The notes: generated from the sequence alone by a model not told the origin. A stretch of DNA of 64,000 nt from JAJTHC01 sp044358835 (GCA_044358835.1 JBIKNF010000008.1:1-64000), one strand, 5' to 3'. Shown: positions 8,047 through 16,968, counted from the stretch's first letter. Made by a program: numbers and translations.

Positions 8047-10136
8047 GCCAAAACGAGCAAACTCAAACGACCGTAGCGTTGCAGATACGCCGTATGCAAA
8101 GCCGAAAGTAAATCCAAGCGGTTTTGACGAATGGCGGGGTTTTCACTCATCACCATGACTTCTTCAAAAAAGCGTTCCACCACAGGGGCCAGTTCCGCCA
8201 TCGCTACCGTACTATTTTGAATCAGTGCTTTTGTGGCCGCGTGATATAACGCACGCTCGGCCTCCGATTCGAGCAAGGATTCTTCCACCGTTGCCAACGT
8301 CGCCTTGGGATTGTAGTGCTTGGCAATCATTTTGTCAATGCGGTTGGCAGGCGTGTACAAGGCGTGGAATAAGTCGGGGGCGTCTTCACGCTTGACTTTA
8401 AGGGCGTCGAGTTTAGCGACAAATAAGGGTAAATCCTGCCAAGGCTTAAAGCTCGCTTGCACCGCTTGGATGAGATCCACACTATAGCCTTGTTCTTGCA
8501 GGTAAGACGCCAAACGCTGTTGCATAAAGCCTTCAATGCGTTGCCAGCTCACGTCCCAGGACGCTTGAGCCAAGTCCCCTAAGTTTTCATAACTATGTTG
8601 ACACCACCGCTGTAAGTCATTGTGCAGATTAAACGCCAAGACGCTCAACAACACGCCATTCACCAAGCGTCGCAAGCCCAAAGGATCTTTAGAGCCACTG
8701 GGCATTTTGATGTGGTGCTGGCTAAATAAGGCCACAAGAGTATCGAGTTTGTCCGCCAAGCTAATAATCAACCCCGCAGGGCTTTCAGGCAAGGCATCGC
8801 CCTGAAAGCGTGGCAAGTAATGTTCAAAAATCGCCTGAGCCACCGCGGGCGATTCCCCCTGTTCTAAGGCGTAATACAGGCCTACTTCGCCTTGTAGTTC
8901 CGTGAGTTCAAACACCATGGCCGTCACCAAATCTGTTTTACAGAGCAAGGCGGCTCGTTCAACGGCTTGACGGGTGTCGGCATCCAGCGCCAAGGCTTCG
9001 GCAAAGGCATAGCTCAAGCGTTGAATCCGCTGGGTTTTGGCTTTAAGGGAACCTAAGCCTTTTTGGAAGGTCACGCCGTCTAAAGCGGTGAGCCTGTCTT
9101 CTAAAGGGGTTTTGATGTCTTCTTCATAGAAGAACTTGGCATCTTCAAAGCGAGCGACCAACACGCGTTCATTGCCCGCAATAATCTGCTCTCCAAAGCG
9201 AATATCTCCATTGGTGGCCACTAAAAAGTAAGGCAACAGTTCCCCAGAAGCCTTTTGGACGGGGAAGTAGCGTTGATGTGTCTTCATGACGGTGATAAGC
9301 ACTGGCTTGGGGATTTTTAAATAGCGTTCGTCAAAATGACCGACCAGCACACTGGGGTATTCTAAGAGGTTGGCCACTTCTTCAAGGAGCGCATCATCGA
9401 CAATGGCCACCCCGCCCAAGCGACTGGCGGCTTCATGCAGTTGGTTTGCCACCGTTTGTTTGCGCGCTTCGGTGGAAAGAATCACTTTGCCCAAGGTGGC
9501 GAGTTTCGCGTCATAATCGGCAGGAGAGTTCACCGCAATGTCGGCTTGCCCCAAGAGGCGATGCCCACGCGTGGTATTTTGAGAAAGCAGGGTGTCCTCC
9601 CCTAAATCCAAAGAAAGGGTGAGCAGTTCATCATTCCAAAAGGCGAGCAACCAGCGAATGGGGCGAGGAAACAGGCGTGTATTATTCGCCCACCGCATAA
9701 AGCGAGGCCCTTCAAGCGACATCAGCGCTTCAAGCACCAAAGGGCCAATGAGATCTTGAAGGGCTTGGCCCGCTTGACGCTGGTGCAAGACCACATAGCG
9801 GGTGTCCCCAATCGTTTCTTGGGTGCAGGCGTCGAAAGTGGCGTTGTTTTTGCGCAAAAAGCCGTTGAGCGCTTGGGTGGGCGTCCCTTGCGAATCAAAC
9901 GCCACGCTAAGCGGAGGCCCCTTGATCACTTCGGTGCGTTCGGCTTGGGTGTCAGGCAACCCGAGGAAGCGAATGACCACGCGTCGGGGGGTTTTTTCCA
10001 CTTCAACGGTGGAACCTTCTAGGCCTAAGGCGTCTAGGCGTTTTTCAATGGCGTGGCGCAAGGCCTTTGGCACGGTGGCCAAAAAGCCTGCGGGCAGTTC
10101 TTCACAACCAATTTCAAAAAAAGCGTGGTTTAGCAT
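8043..10136 (-). CDS. glyS: Glycine--tRNA ligase, beta subunit
   Basis: Beta subunit of the heterotetrameric bacterial glycyl-tRNA synthetase, which charges tRNA-Gly together with GlyQ (not in this window). The start MLNHAFFEIGCEELPAGFL is the classic beta-subunit N-terminus, and the internal HD-like part (KTDLVTAMVFELTELQG, VGLYYA, PRFQGDALPES, SLADKLDTL) matches the family. About 697 aa is full length. I chose ATG 10136 because AAAGGAA sits six to seven bases before it, while the upstream in-frame ATG at 10142 touches that site. It converges with the histidine kinase gene (4 bp stop overlap). The tRNA-Gly gene at 51524 is a substrate. Confidence 0.93.
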   Translation of the reverse strand: MLNHAFFEIGCEELPAGFLATVPKALRHAIEKRLDALGLEGSTVEVEKTPRRVVIRFLGLPDTQAERTEVIKGPPLSVAFDSQGTPTQALNGFLRKNNATFDACTQETIGDTRYVVLHQRQAGQALQDLIGPLVLEALMSLEGPRFMRWANNTRLFPRPIRWLLAFWNDELLTLSLDLGEDTLLSQNTTRGHRLLGQADIAVNSPADYDAKLATLGKVILSTEARKQTVANQLHEAASRLGGVAIVDDALLEEVANLLEYPSVLVGHFDERYLKIPKPVLITVMKTHQRYFPVQKASGELLPYFLVATNGDIRFGEQIIAGNERVLVARFEDAKFFYEEDIKTPLEDRLTALDGVTFQKGLGSLKAKTQRIQRLSYAFAEALALDADTRQAVERAALLCKTDLVTAMVFELTELQGEVGLYYALEQGESPAVAQAIFEHYLPRFQGDALPESPAGLIISLADKLDTLVALFSQHHIKMPSGSKDPLGLRRLVNGVLLSVLAFNLHNDLQRWCQHSYENLGDLAQASWDVSWQRIEGFMQQRLASYLQEQGYSVDLIQAVQASFKPWQDLPLFVAKLDALKVKREDAPDLFHALYTPANRIDKMIAKHYNPKATLATVEESLLESEAERALYHAATKALIQNSTVAMAELAPVVERFFEEVMVMSENPAIRQNRLDLLSALHTAYLQRYGRLSLLVLA

Positions 10137-10198
10137 CGCCATTTCCTTTCACATCCTTTGCTGTTATTATCGAACAAAGACGTGAGAAAGACAAGGCA

Positions 10199-10224
10199 AC
10201 ACGCCCCCTAAAGAGAGGGCGTGT
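10199..10224 (-). terminator. Candidate terminator after the EF-hand gene
   Basis: Perfect 8 bp stem ACACGCCC/GGGCGTGT with a 10-base loop, downstream of the leftward gene ending at 10268. On the minus strand it is followed by a broken T-rich stretch (TTGTCTTT), so it is a weak intrinsic terminator at best. Confidence 0.4.
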
Positions 10225-10267
10225 GCGAAAGGGCCGTGTGCAGCGACCCTTCTTTGAAAGGCGGGGC

Positions 10268-11524
10268 TTACCAACCGCCGTTTGCAGTGGTTGGAGCGGG
10301 CGCTTGAGGCAGTGCTTGAGCCAGAAGCGTCGGTGTGGGTGGGGCCCACGAAGTAACGGCTGGGTTGGCGGCTGGAGTCGTTGCCACAACAGGCGTTGGC
10401 AGGGCTGGAGCGGTACCTACTGTGGCCACGGGTGGCGCGGGGGTGAAGGCGAAGCCTGAAGGTGCTACGGGAACAGACGGAACGAAGTTCGTTTGAGCGA
10501 AGGGCTGTTGAGGCAACAGGTTCAGGTTATTGCTCCCTGCGAGTAGGGGGTTGAAGGCGTTTGGGAGACCCGCACTTCCTGCGAGTAGCGGGTTCAGAGT
10601 GCTTGGCCCACCGAATGCGTTAGGATTCAATAAACTAGTAGTGCCCAGACCTAGTGGAGAGGAGCCTAGCAAAGGTGGAGAGGAACCTAGAAAAGGACTT
10701 GTACTCCCTTGCATGGGCAATCCACTTAGATCAGTCATACCGTACAGGGGATTAGACGGCAGGGGCATACCTAATGGGGGCATACCAGGCAAGCCTCCTG
10801 ACATGGACGCCAGCGAAGGAAGAGGAAGCGAAGGCATCTTTGACAGTGCATCAACAGAGGGGGAGCTGGCTGGAGAGGAGCCACCGCCGCCACCGCCGCC
10901 GCGGCCGCGATTTTGAATAAGTCCTAACAAGCCAGGGCCGAATTTTTTCAGTAATTCACGCCAGTCAGTGCCTTCAGTGGTGTCGGTGTCACCTTCAGTG
11001 GGCGTGTAAGCTGATTTGGGGATGTCATACTTTTCAAATAACGTTTTTAAGGTGGTAAGTTCAGCACCCGTGCTTTCAGCTCCGCCTGCCTTAAGCGCTT
11101 TCGCCGAAAGTTGCGCATACAGTTTTTCGGGATCTTGCCCATTTGTTAATTTAGTTTTTAAAGTATCTCCAAAGGCTTTTAATTCTGCTGAAGATACTGT
11201 GCCATCTTCATTGTCGTCCGCCAGTTGAAGCGTTCGAGACAGTTCCACTTGGCTCATGCCACGCAGCGCTAAGGCCTCAAACACTTGTTGAAGCCTTTCA
11301 GCATTCAACGTGCCTGTCATCTTATCTTTAATCAAGGGGCTCGCTTCAGCAAAACTTAAAGAATTATTGTTATTCGTGTCATATTCTAATAATAATTCTT
11401 CGGCTTGTGTATTGTACTTTTCTAATCGGGTGGCGCCTATTTGCGATCCTTTGGAAGTGTCGTCTGTGGATGTATTACCTAGACTTCCAGCTAGAGCAGT
11501 CAATATAGGATTCAATGCAATCAT
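10268..11524 (-). CDS. EF-hand protein with long Pro/Leu/Gly low-complexity C-terminal region
   Basis: Predicted calcium-binding protein of 418 aa. Two EF-hand loops are readable in the N-terminal half: DTNNNNSLSFAE (about residues 49-60) and DDNEDGTVSSAE (about 103-114), both with the Asp/Asn ladder and a closing acidic residue. After a linker there is a GRGGGGGGGSSPASSPS stretch and about 200 residues rich in Pro, Leu, Gly, Ser and Asn with repeated PLLAGS and LLGSSPL-like units. No signal peptide or membrane segment is evident and the ribosome site is weak. The low-complexity part resembles surface or scaffold proteins, but its role is unknown. Confidence 0.75.
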   Translation of the reverse strand: MIALNPILTALAGSLGNTSTDDTSKGSQIGATRLEKYNTQAEELLLEYDTNNNNSLSFAEASPLIKDKMTGTLNAERLQQVFEALALRGMSQVELSRTLQLADDNEDGTVSSAELKAFGDTLKTKLTNGQDPEKLYAQLSAKALKAGGAESTGAELTTLKTLFEKYDIPKSAYTPTEGDTDTTEGTDWRELLKKFGPGLLGLIQNRGRGGGGGGGSSPASSPSVDALSKMPSLPLPSLASMSGGLPGMPPLGMPLPSNPLYGMTDLSGLPMQGSTSPFLGSSPPLLGSSPLGLGTTSLLNPNAFGGPSTLNPLLAGSAGLPNAFNPLLAGSNNLNLLPQQPFAQTNFVPSVPVAPSGFAFTPAPPVATVGTAPALPTPVVATTPAANPAVTSWAPPTPTLLAQALPQAPAPTTANGGW

Positions 11525-11771
11525 TATTTTTAAATCTCACTAGGGTTGTGGGGGGTGAACAAAGGGGGGAAAGTCGCCTTCCGTTGAAAGCGCTTGTGCC
11601 TAAATAAAGGTTCCCTTCACCCCAAAATTGACAAATTGTTACATTCGTTTATAAAAACAAAAAATTATAGACTGCTCTAAAAAACGTGGGTTTTCAGCAC
11701 TAGGCGACACGTCGAAAACGTGTCAAACTAAAAAAGAGTAGCGCCTTGAAAACCAAAGAACAAATCGGAAC
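11525..11771. other. AT-rich intergenic stretch
   Basis: Upstream region of the leftward EF-hand gene. I see no gene. It contains a small hairpin GACACGT-CGAAA-ACGTGTC at about 11705-11723 and T/A-rich segments that could hold the promoter. Confidence 0.4.
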
Positions 11772-11819
11772 TCGTCATCCTGAACGCATGTGAAGGATCT
11801 CCCCACGCAGAAATGACGA
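11772..11819. repeat. REP-like palindromic element
   Basis: TCGTCAT (11772-11778) and ATGACGA (11813-11819) bracket an inner ATCCT...AGGAT pair around TGAACGCATGTGA. This resembles the TCATCCTGA...GAAGGATC palindromes scattered in many bacterial genomes. It abuts the tandem array that follows. Confidence 0.5.
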
Positions 11820-11827
11820 ATGATCTT

Positions 11828-11998
11828 GACTTTCGTGGCCAGAAAAACGAGTTTCGTGGGTCGTAAATCGGACTTTCGTGGCCAAAAAACAGACTTTCAT
11901 GGGTCGAAAAATGACTTTCATGGGTCGGAAATCGGACTTTCGTGGCCAGAAACTGGACTTTCGTGGGTCATAAAGTCGACTTTTGTGGGTCGAAATTA
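11828..11998 (+). repeat. Tandem array, eight units of 21-22 bp
   Basis: Units begin at 11828, 11849, 11871, 11892, 11913, 11935, 11956 and 11978. Each starts GACTTTCGTGG (one GAG, some CATGG or TGTGG) and continues either CC(A/G)AAA or GTCG(A/T/G)AAA. There are no unique spacers. The mixed 21/22 period breaks any reading frame, so it is not coding. The last unit ends CGAAATTA and includes the stop of the leftward gene at 11996. A second array of the same unit is at 62344-62451. Confidence 0.9.
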
Positions 11999-12880
11999 CC
12001 CCTCTTTTCGGTAGGATTCAAACTTCGACTCATCCAAATCCCACGCGTCTTTGGGAGGGATCGGTAACTTATTGAGAGGATTTAAATTGCGAACCACCCC
12101 ATAATCGATCGCTGTGGCCTTCCAGTAAGCGCTAAACACTTCATGCCCCAAGCGACTCACCCAGGTGTTGGCCGAAGGCTCGTCATACACCGAAAGCGTG
12201 GCCCCCACCACCCGATCAGTAGGCAAGCGAAACTCGCCCTGCCATTGATGCACCACTTGGTAAAGCCCTGTTGCACTGCGGTCAAAACGCTGAATGTCTA
12301 CATCCACATAGCCCATGGCTTCTTCGTTTAAATTACCTTCAAACCAGCTCATAATGCGCTTCCAGCGAGACGGCGGCTGGTAAGGACGCGTAAAGTCTAA
12401 ATCAGCCCGCACCACCAACACGCGATCCACCCCTGTGTAGGCCAAATCCCCAGACGCACAGAGTTCTTTGTACGTCTTACACAACGCCGTGTTTAAGCCC
12501 TTCATGTCTGTTAAACTAAACTGGGCTTTTTGATTGAGCTTACTTAAAAAACGCGCCTGTTCATTGAGTTTTCCGCCCAACTGGTAGGCTTCGGTGGCTT
12601 GTAAGGGCGACAAATACGACTGCTTGCCTTGCCCCTTTAAGGCAAGGGCGAGATCACGAGTTAGCACGCCGCCGATGAGGGTGCCTAAATCGCCATACGC
12701 TTTGGCGTCTTTATGTTGGGGTTCAACCGCCATCACCAGCGTGGCTTTGGGGTGGGTTTGGGGGTTGGGCGGTCGCTTATATTGCCCGTGGTACTCGGCT
12801 CCCCACGCAGATGCACTGACGCCGACCATTAAGGCCGAAAGTAACACCACGCCAACGAATGAAAATAAGTGTTTGAACAT
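11996..12880 (-). CDS. Secreted hypothetical protein
   Basis: I do not recognise the family. The 294 aa product has a clear signal peptide, MFKHLFSFVGVVLLSALMVG followed by a short-residue cleavage region near AWGA-EYHG, so it is exported. The mature part mixes alpha and beta segments, has one Cys pair (in TALCKTYKELCASG) and no membrane segment. ATG 12880 is chosen because GAGGG lies about seven bases upstream; an in-frame ATG at 12904 would put charged residues before the signal peptide. The stop codon lies in the last unit of the tandem array. Confidence 0.75.
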   Translation of the reverse strand: MFKHLFSFVGVVLLSALMVGVSASAWGAEYHGQYKRPPNPQTHPKATLVMAVEPQHKDAKAYGDLGTLIGGVLTRDLALALKGQGKQSYLSPLQATEAYQLGGKLNEQARFLSKLNQKAQFSLTDMKGLNTALCKTYKELCASGDLAYTGVDRVLVVRADLDFTRPYQPPSRWKRIMSWFEGNLNEEAMGYVDVDIQRFDRSATGLYQVVHQWQGEFRLPTDRVVGATLSVYDEPSANTWVSRLGHEVFSAYWKATAIDYGVVRNLNPLNKLPIPPKDAWDLDESKFESYRKEG

Positions 12881-12909
12881 GGTCTTTCCCTCTTGTTTAG
12901 GCACAATCT

Positions 12910-12938
12910 TTGCTTTCTCACGATGTTTTCTATATGAT
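12910..12938 (+). promoter_or_regulatory. Candidate purB promoter
   Basis: TTGCTT (12910-12915) and TATGAT (12933-12938) with 17 bp spacing, about 60 bp before the purB start. It lies just upstream of the divergent secreted-protein gene. Confidence 0.5.
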
Positions 12939-13002
12939 TATGACAGAGTCCCCCTCTTTCCCCCTTCACCTCAAGACGTATTTATAGGAGTCCCCCCTGC
13001 CC

Positions 13003-14310
13003 ATGATTGAACGCTACTCCCTGCCGGCGATGTCTGTATTGTGGACGCCTACCGCCAAGTTCGACGCCTGGTTGCTCGTAGAACTCGCCGCCCTAGAAGC
13101 CCATGAAGCCCTCGGCAACGTGCCAAAAGGTGTCACCGCTGAAATTCGTGAAAAGGCTCAATACAATATCGCTCGCATTGATGAAATTGAAGAAGAGGTG
13201 CGTCACGATGTCATCGCCTTTTTGACGAATGTGGCGGAATATGTGGGTGAAAATAGTCGTTTTGTCCACTTGGGCATGACCTCTAGCGATTTGATCGACA
13301 CCGCCTTAAACGTGCAGATTCAGCGCGCTAAACCCGTTTTAATGGAAAAGCTAGACGACTTAAAGCACACGATTTTAAAGCGGGCGTGGGAACATCAACA
13401 CACGGTGATGGTCGGTCGTAGCCACGGCATTCACGGCGAACCCATTACCTTTGGCGCCAAATTGCTCGTGTGGGTGGATGAACTCGAACGGGCCACGACC
13501 CGCATTGAAGCAGGCTTTGAAGAATGTCGTGTGGGCATGATTTCAGGTGCCATGGGGACTTACGCCCACTTGAGTCCGCAAGTGGAAGCCTTGACCTGCA
13601 AGGCGTTAGGACTCAACGCTGTGAAAGCGTCCACCCAAGTCATTCAACGAGACCGCCTCGCGAGTTTGATGAACGCGTTTGCGTTACTCGCCTCTTCGCT
13701 TGAAAAAATGGCGGTGGAAATTCGCAACCTCCAACGCACGGATGTCTTAGAAGTCGAAGAAGCCTTTGCCAAAGGGCAGAAAGGCTCTTCGGCGATGCCT
13801 CATAAACGCAACCCCATTTCAAGCGAGAACATCACGGGTTTGGCGCGCTTGATTCGATCCTATGCCTTGCCGTGCATGGAAAATGTGGTGCTGTGGCATG
13901 AACGAGACATTTCGCATTCTTCGGTGGAACGCATCGTGGTGCCTGATGCCTTTACGCTTCTGCACTATATGTTGAATCGTTTTAACACGGTGATGCAAAA
14001 CTTGGTGGTGTTTCCGCAGAACATGGAACGTAACATGAACATTTACGGTGGTGTGATTTTTAGCCAGCGTGTGTTATTGGCGTTGATTGATGCGGGTGTG
14101 AGCCGAGAAATGGCGTATCGCTTGGTGCAACGCAATGCCCATGCGGCATGGAATGTGGAAGGCGGGCATTTTCGTCAAAACATTTTGCATGATGAGGAGG
14201 TCTTGGCGTTGTTGGACAAGCCCAGCATCGAAGCGTGTTTTGATCCGTCGCCGTTGCTCCAGCACATCGATGTGATGTTTGCTCGTTTCCCTAAGCCTGT
14301 CTTGGTTTAG
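13003..14310 (+). CDS. purB: Adenylosuccinate lyase
   Basis: Catalyses two fumarate-releasing steps in purine synthesis: SAICAR to AICAR and adenylosuccinate to AMP. The protein (435 aa) shows the fumarate-lyase signature GSSAMPHKRNPISSENI near residue 265, the TSSDLIDTAL substrate loop near 90, and the catalytic-histidine region GRSHGIHGEPITFG near 140. It is full length and intact. A TAGGAG site lies rather far (12 bases) from the ATG. It is flanked by a secreted orphan (divergent) and an AT-rich orphan; no other purine genes are nearby. Confidence 0.95.
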   Translation: MIERYSLPAMSVLWTPTAKFDAWLLVELAALEAHEALGNVPKGVTAEIREKAQYNIARIDEIEEEVRHDVIAFLTNVAEYVGENSRFVHLGMTSSDLIDTALNVQIQRAKPVLMEKLDDLKHTILKRAWEHQHTVMVGRSHGIHGEPITFGAKLLVWVDELERATTRIEAGFEECRVGMISGAMGTYAHLSPQVEALTCKALGLNAVKASTQVIQRDRLASLMNAFALLASSLEKMAVEIRNLQRTDVLEVEEAFAKGQKGSSAMPHKRNPISSENITGLARLIRSYALPCMENVVLWHERDISHSSVERIVVPDAFTLLHYMLNRFNTVMQNLVVFPQNMERNMNIYGGVIFSQRVLLALIDAGVSREMAYRLVQRNAHAAWNVEGGHFRQNILHDEEVLALLDKPSIEACFDPSPLLQHIDVMFARFPKPVLV

Positions 14311-14340
14311 CTAGCACAAGTTTAGATTCAGGCTTTTTTA
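14293..14340 (+). terminator. Possible terminator overlapping the end of purB
   Basis: AAGCCTG (14293-14299) can pair with CAGGCTT (14329-14335), with an inner CTTG/CAAG pair, and runs into six T's (14334-14339). The large loop and overlap with the stop codon make it uncertain. Confidence 0.4.
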
Positions 14341-14354
14341 TATCCATAATTGTT

Positions 14355-15077
14355 ATGGTTTATAAATTAGGTTTTTTCTTTATGAATGCTTTAATCTCTG
14401 CTCATGCCATGTCATTTCCTCATGCCACTTCCCAACAACGTGAAGGTGCGACTCATGTCGCCACACTTAAAAAAACAGGAGCTAAAGTTTTTGAATTAGG
14501 AAGGGACCCTTTTGTCGCGAAAGATGTAAGAATTTTGTCTAGACTACGTACTCGTATAATCCCCTTTAAAAGATCGGGGGTTCATAATATTGTGGACTTG
14601 GCGATTTCTAAAATTATTGACGCTAAAAAATCAAATACTCTAATAAGCCATTGTGTTTATTTAGCGGTTAATCATAATAATGAATTGGTTGCTATACTTA
14701 GGGGGGAGGCGGCAAAAAGTTCACATTTACATGAAATTGCTTCTTTTCAACAAGGGGTTGGCTCTCCCTTGATTTCCTTTTTTTATCGGGAAGGAAGTCA
14801 GGGACAGGTTTCGGTTCATAAGGGAGCAGATTCTTTGTGTAGACGTTACTTTACAAATAACTCATGGCATCGATACCCTTTCAGTTTAACAGAATTTTAT
14901 AGAAACATGGGGTTTGACAATGTGAGTCCAGAAGAAATGCCGTGTCTTTCATGTTCTTTCTCTCAAATTCAAGCATGGTGTGAAAAAAAACTCGCAAGCG
15001 TACGTCTTGTTCACAACGCTCAGCCTCAAGCCCTTGTTATTTCAGGGCTCGGTGATGGGAATACGAGAACCCCTTAA
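14355..15077 (+). CDS. AT-rich orphan hypothetical protein
   Basis: Not recognised. The 240 aa product (or 231 aa from ATG 14382) has no signal peptide or clear membrane helix. It looks globular, with several Cys and His residues (ISHCVYLAVNHNNELVAI; EEMPCLSCSFSQIQAWCEKK). The strand-helix pattern around residues 100-140 followed by YREGSQGQ is loosely acetyltransferase-like, but I cannot support that. Base composition is visibly more AT-rich than purB, which suggests recent acquisition. Neither start has a strong ribosome site. A 31 bp sequence 29 bases after the stop is repeated after the next gene. Confidence 0.6.
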   Translation: MVYKLGFFFMNALISAHAMSFPHATSQQREGATHVATLKKTGAKVFELGRDPFVAKDVRILSRLRTRIIPFKRSGVHNIVDLAISKIIDAKKSNTLISHCVYLAVNHNNELVAILRGEAAKSSHLHEIASFQQGVGSPLISFFYREGSQGQVSVHKGADSLCRRYFTNNSWHRYPFSLTEFYRNMGFDNVSPEEMPCLSCSFSQIQAWCEKKLASVRLVHNAQPQALVISGLGDGNTRTP

Positions 15078-15105
15078 ACCTTGCGTGGTTTCTTACGTCA
15101 CTCCG

Positions 15106-15136
15106 CAGTCGCCCTTTTTTGAAAAGAATGTTACAA
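15106..15136 (+). repeat. 31 bp repeat, copy A
   Basis: CAGTCGCCCTTTTTTGAAAA followed by GAATGTTACAA. It matches 16626-16656 with one mismatch. Each copy sits just after an orphan gene. Confidence 0.75.
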
Positions 15137-15152
15137 AGATCCTGACAAGGGC

Positions 15153-15181
15153 TTTTGTTTAACAGACCTATATGCTACACT
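15153..15181 (+). promoter_or_regulatory. Candidate extended -10 promoter for the gene at 15241
   Basis: TGCTACACT (15173-15181) is an extended -10; TTTTGT lies 17 bp upstream. It belongs to a recurrent TGCTAnaaT pattern in this window. Confidence 0.45.
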
Positions 15182-15240
15182 ACTTAAAGTAAATATCACC
15201 TTCTCTATGCGAACCCTTAATTCTAAAGAAAAATAATGCG

Positions 15241-16623
15241 ATGTCTCTACCTACGGCTCCTCTCCCGCTTCTTTTACAACCCGTCAACTTTGTGCAAAGT
15301 AACGACCTCATTCATCGGGCTACGCTAGATGTCTTGGGTTGGTCTACCCCCGTGTATTTAGCCGCCCGTAACCCTGACGAACGTCGTGAACGCGTGGTTG
15401 AACTGAGTTTGGCTACTTTTTTTGGGTTTGTGTTGGTACCATTGGTTGCCAAGGGGTTGACTCATGTTTATGCGAAACAACTCCCCCATCAAAATCCCCT
15501 GTTTTTTCACTTAACGTGGCCTCAGTTGGATTCGCCACAAGAGGCCAAGGCATTTTTAAAGGCGGAACTCCAACGCACAGAACTTCAGCGAAACACGCCT
15601 CCTTGGTTAATGCGTCAAGTGGGGTGGCTCAACACCTATGTAAACCAGCGACTTGACCTAAAAGCTACACGTCTTCAACAAGCCTTGAAAAGCCTTGTTG
15701 AAGACCCCGCCTGCCTACAAAAGGTGTCTCACGCGAAAAAATCCGTGTTACTGGGCAATATCTTCATTTCAACCTTAGCCCTCAGCTGTATCGCCCCTCT
15801 TAAACAACTGGTCACCCGACTTTTTTCTCATAAAGACCGCTTTACCGGTTCTGAAAATTATTTGTCGGACGAAGACTCTAAGCGCCTCAGCGATCACGAA
15901 TCTCGTCAAAAGCTAAAGCCGTTGAAAGCCCTTACCCACACCTTATTGGTGTTGGCCCCTGTGGCCTTGGCTTGGGGGACGCATCACGGTATTGAACAGG
16001 CAAAAAAATTAGGCAAACCCGTTCCTTCTCTACTCTTAGACTTCCGTAATTATTTAGACTATTCTAATGGGATTTATCTTTCTTTAGGGGGGTTATTTAC
16101 GATATTTATGGCCCTTAATCTTAATGATCTAAATTGGGCAAGGGATCGTTATGAATTACAAGAAATTTTGACGAAATACAGCATTTGTGTCCCTTCCTTC
16201 TGGTTTGGAGACCGGATTTTTAACGGCAATATCGCTAAAATGACGGACGCCCTTTTAAGTCGTGCAGGCGTGTTCAAGCCCCATACCTTTATTGTGCAGA
16301 AGGCTTCTTCAAGCGCGGATCGCGTCCGTCACACATTTATGCAACAAACGAAACATTTTTTAGAAAAAATAGGCCCTGAAGCTAAATCCATTCAACATGT
16401 TTATGACGAAGTGCTGGCCACAAACGGAGAGGCCAAAGCCAAGCAAGCCAGTGCGTTGGCGTCTGCTGTATTTGTGGCGGGAGTCGCCAGCCATAGTTTA
16501 GCCATGGCCGCGGTTCTTCATTTGTCCAATGCCTTGACCAAACATTTGGTGACTCGAGATTTGTCGAGCTTAAAGGACGGCACGCCGTCAGAAACATCGC
16601 GCCAAGGGTTGCGCCAGAAATAG
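15241..16623 (+). CDS. Orphan hypothetical protein with several hydrophobic segments
   Basis: Unrecognised 460 aa protein. Hydrophobic segments occur near residues 58-75 (TFFGFVLVPLVAKGL), 178-195 (LGNIFISTLALSCIAPL), 233-250 (HTLLVLAPVALAW), 280-300 (YLSLGGLFTIFMALNLN) and 405-425 (ASAVFVAGVASHSLAMAAVL), joined by Lys/Arg/Glu-rich polar helices. This suggests a polytopic or peripheral membrane protein with no signal peptide. The early stretch NPDERRERVVELSLATFFG resembles TTKERNERLEDDAIRMGIPT of the orphan at 22640, so the two may be distant paralogues. The start lacks a strong ribosome site. Confidence 0.7.
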   Translation: MSLPTAPLPLLLQPVNFVQSNDLIHRATLDVLGWSTPVYLAARNPDERRERVVELSLATFFGFVLVPLVAKGLTHVYAKQLPHQNPLFFHLTWPQLDSPQEAKAFLKAELQRTELQRNTPPWLMRQVGWLNTYVNQRLDLKATRLQQALKSLVEDPACLQKVSHAKKSVLLGNIFISTLALSCIAPLKQLVTRLFSHKDRFTGSENYLSDEDSKRLSDHESRQKLKPLKALTHTLLVLAPVALAWGTHHGIEQAKKLGKPVPSLLLDFRNYLDYSNGIYLSLGGLFTIFMALNLNDLNWARDRYELQEILTKYSICVPSFWFGDRIFNGNIAKMTDALLSRAGVFKPHTFIVQKASSSADRVRHTFMQQTKHFLEKIGPEAKSIQHVYDEVLATNGEAKAKQASALASAVFVAGVASHSLAMAAVLHLSNALTKHLVTRDLSSLKDGTPSETSRQGLRQK

Positions 16624-16968
16624 GACAGTCGCCCTTTCTTGAAAAGAATGTTACAATTTCTTTACAAAGAAGGGCTAAATAAACCGTTTGAACTTGCATC
16701 CTCTTTGAGGTGTATCTTATATGAATCTACATCACACGGAGGGTATAAACCACTAGGTTATTTTCAAAAGTCGCATAAGCTCCTATACTTACAGTATGCG
16801 AACAGTCTTTCTTGCTCCTACAAGTGACGGGCAAAGACTTCGGCACGTTGTGAATAAGGGAATTGAAAAAAGTAGAAGCAGTCACGCCCTGTGAAGCAGA
16901 TCGGCCTTGCTTACTACGCAAAAAGAGTTTACCCCCCCCCGCTTGACCCAAAAGGAGAGATGACGTCC
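16624..16968. other. Intergenic leader region of the response regulator gene
   Basis: Contains 31 bp repeat copy B at its start, no convincing gene, and a run of nine C's at 16932-16940 just before the AAAGGAG site (16951-16957). No clear -35/-10 pair stands out. Confidence 0.5.
16626..16656 (+). repeat. 31 bp repeat, copy B
   Basis: Near-identical to 15106-15136 (C for T at one position). It starts 3 bases after the stop of the orphan gene at 15241. Confidence 0.75.

Noticed and set aside
10530..10916. Plus-strand frame opposite the EF-hand protein tail
   Set aside because: Its Pro/Gly composition is only the complement of the low-complexity tail on the other strand.
11828..11998. CRISPR array
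   Set aside because: Units are directly adjacent with no unique spacers, the unit is too short, and no cas genes are present.
11820..12014. Possible repeat protein encoded by the tandem array
   Set aside because: The 21/22 bp alternation shifts frame between units and no ribosome site precedes it.
16639..16827. Small plus-strand gene before the response regulator
   Set aside because: No conserved features, no ribosome site, and it overlaps the 31 bp repeat.
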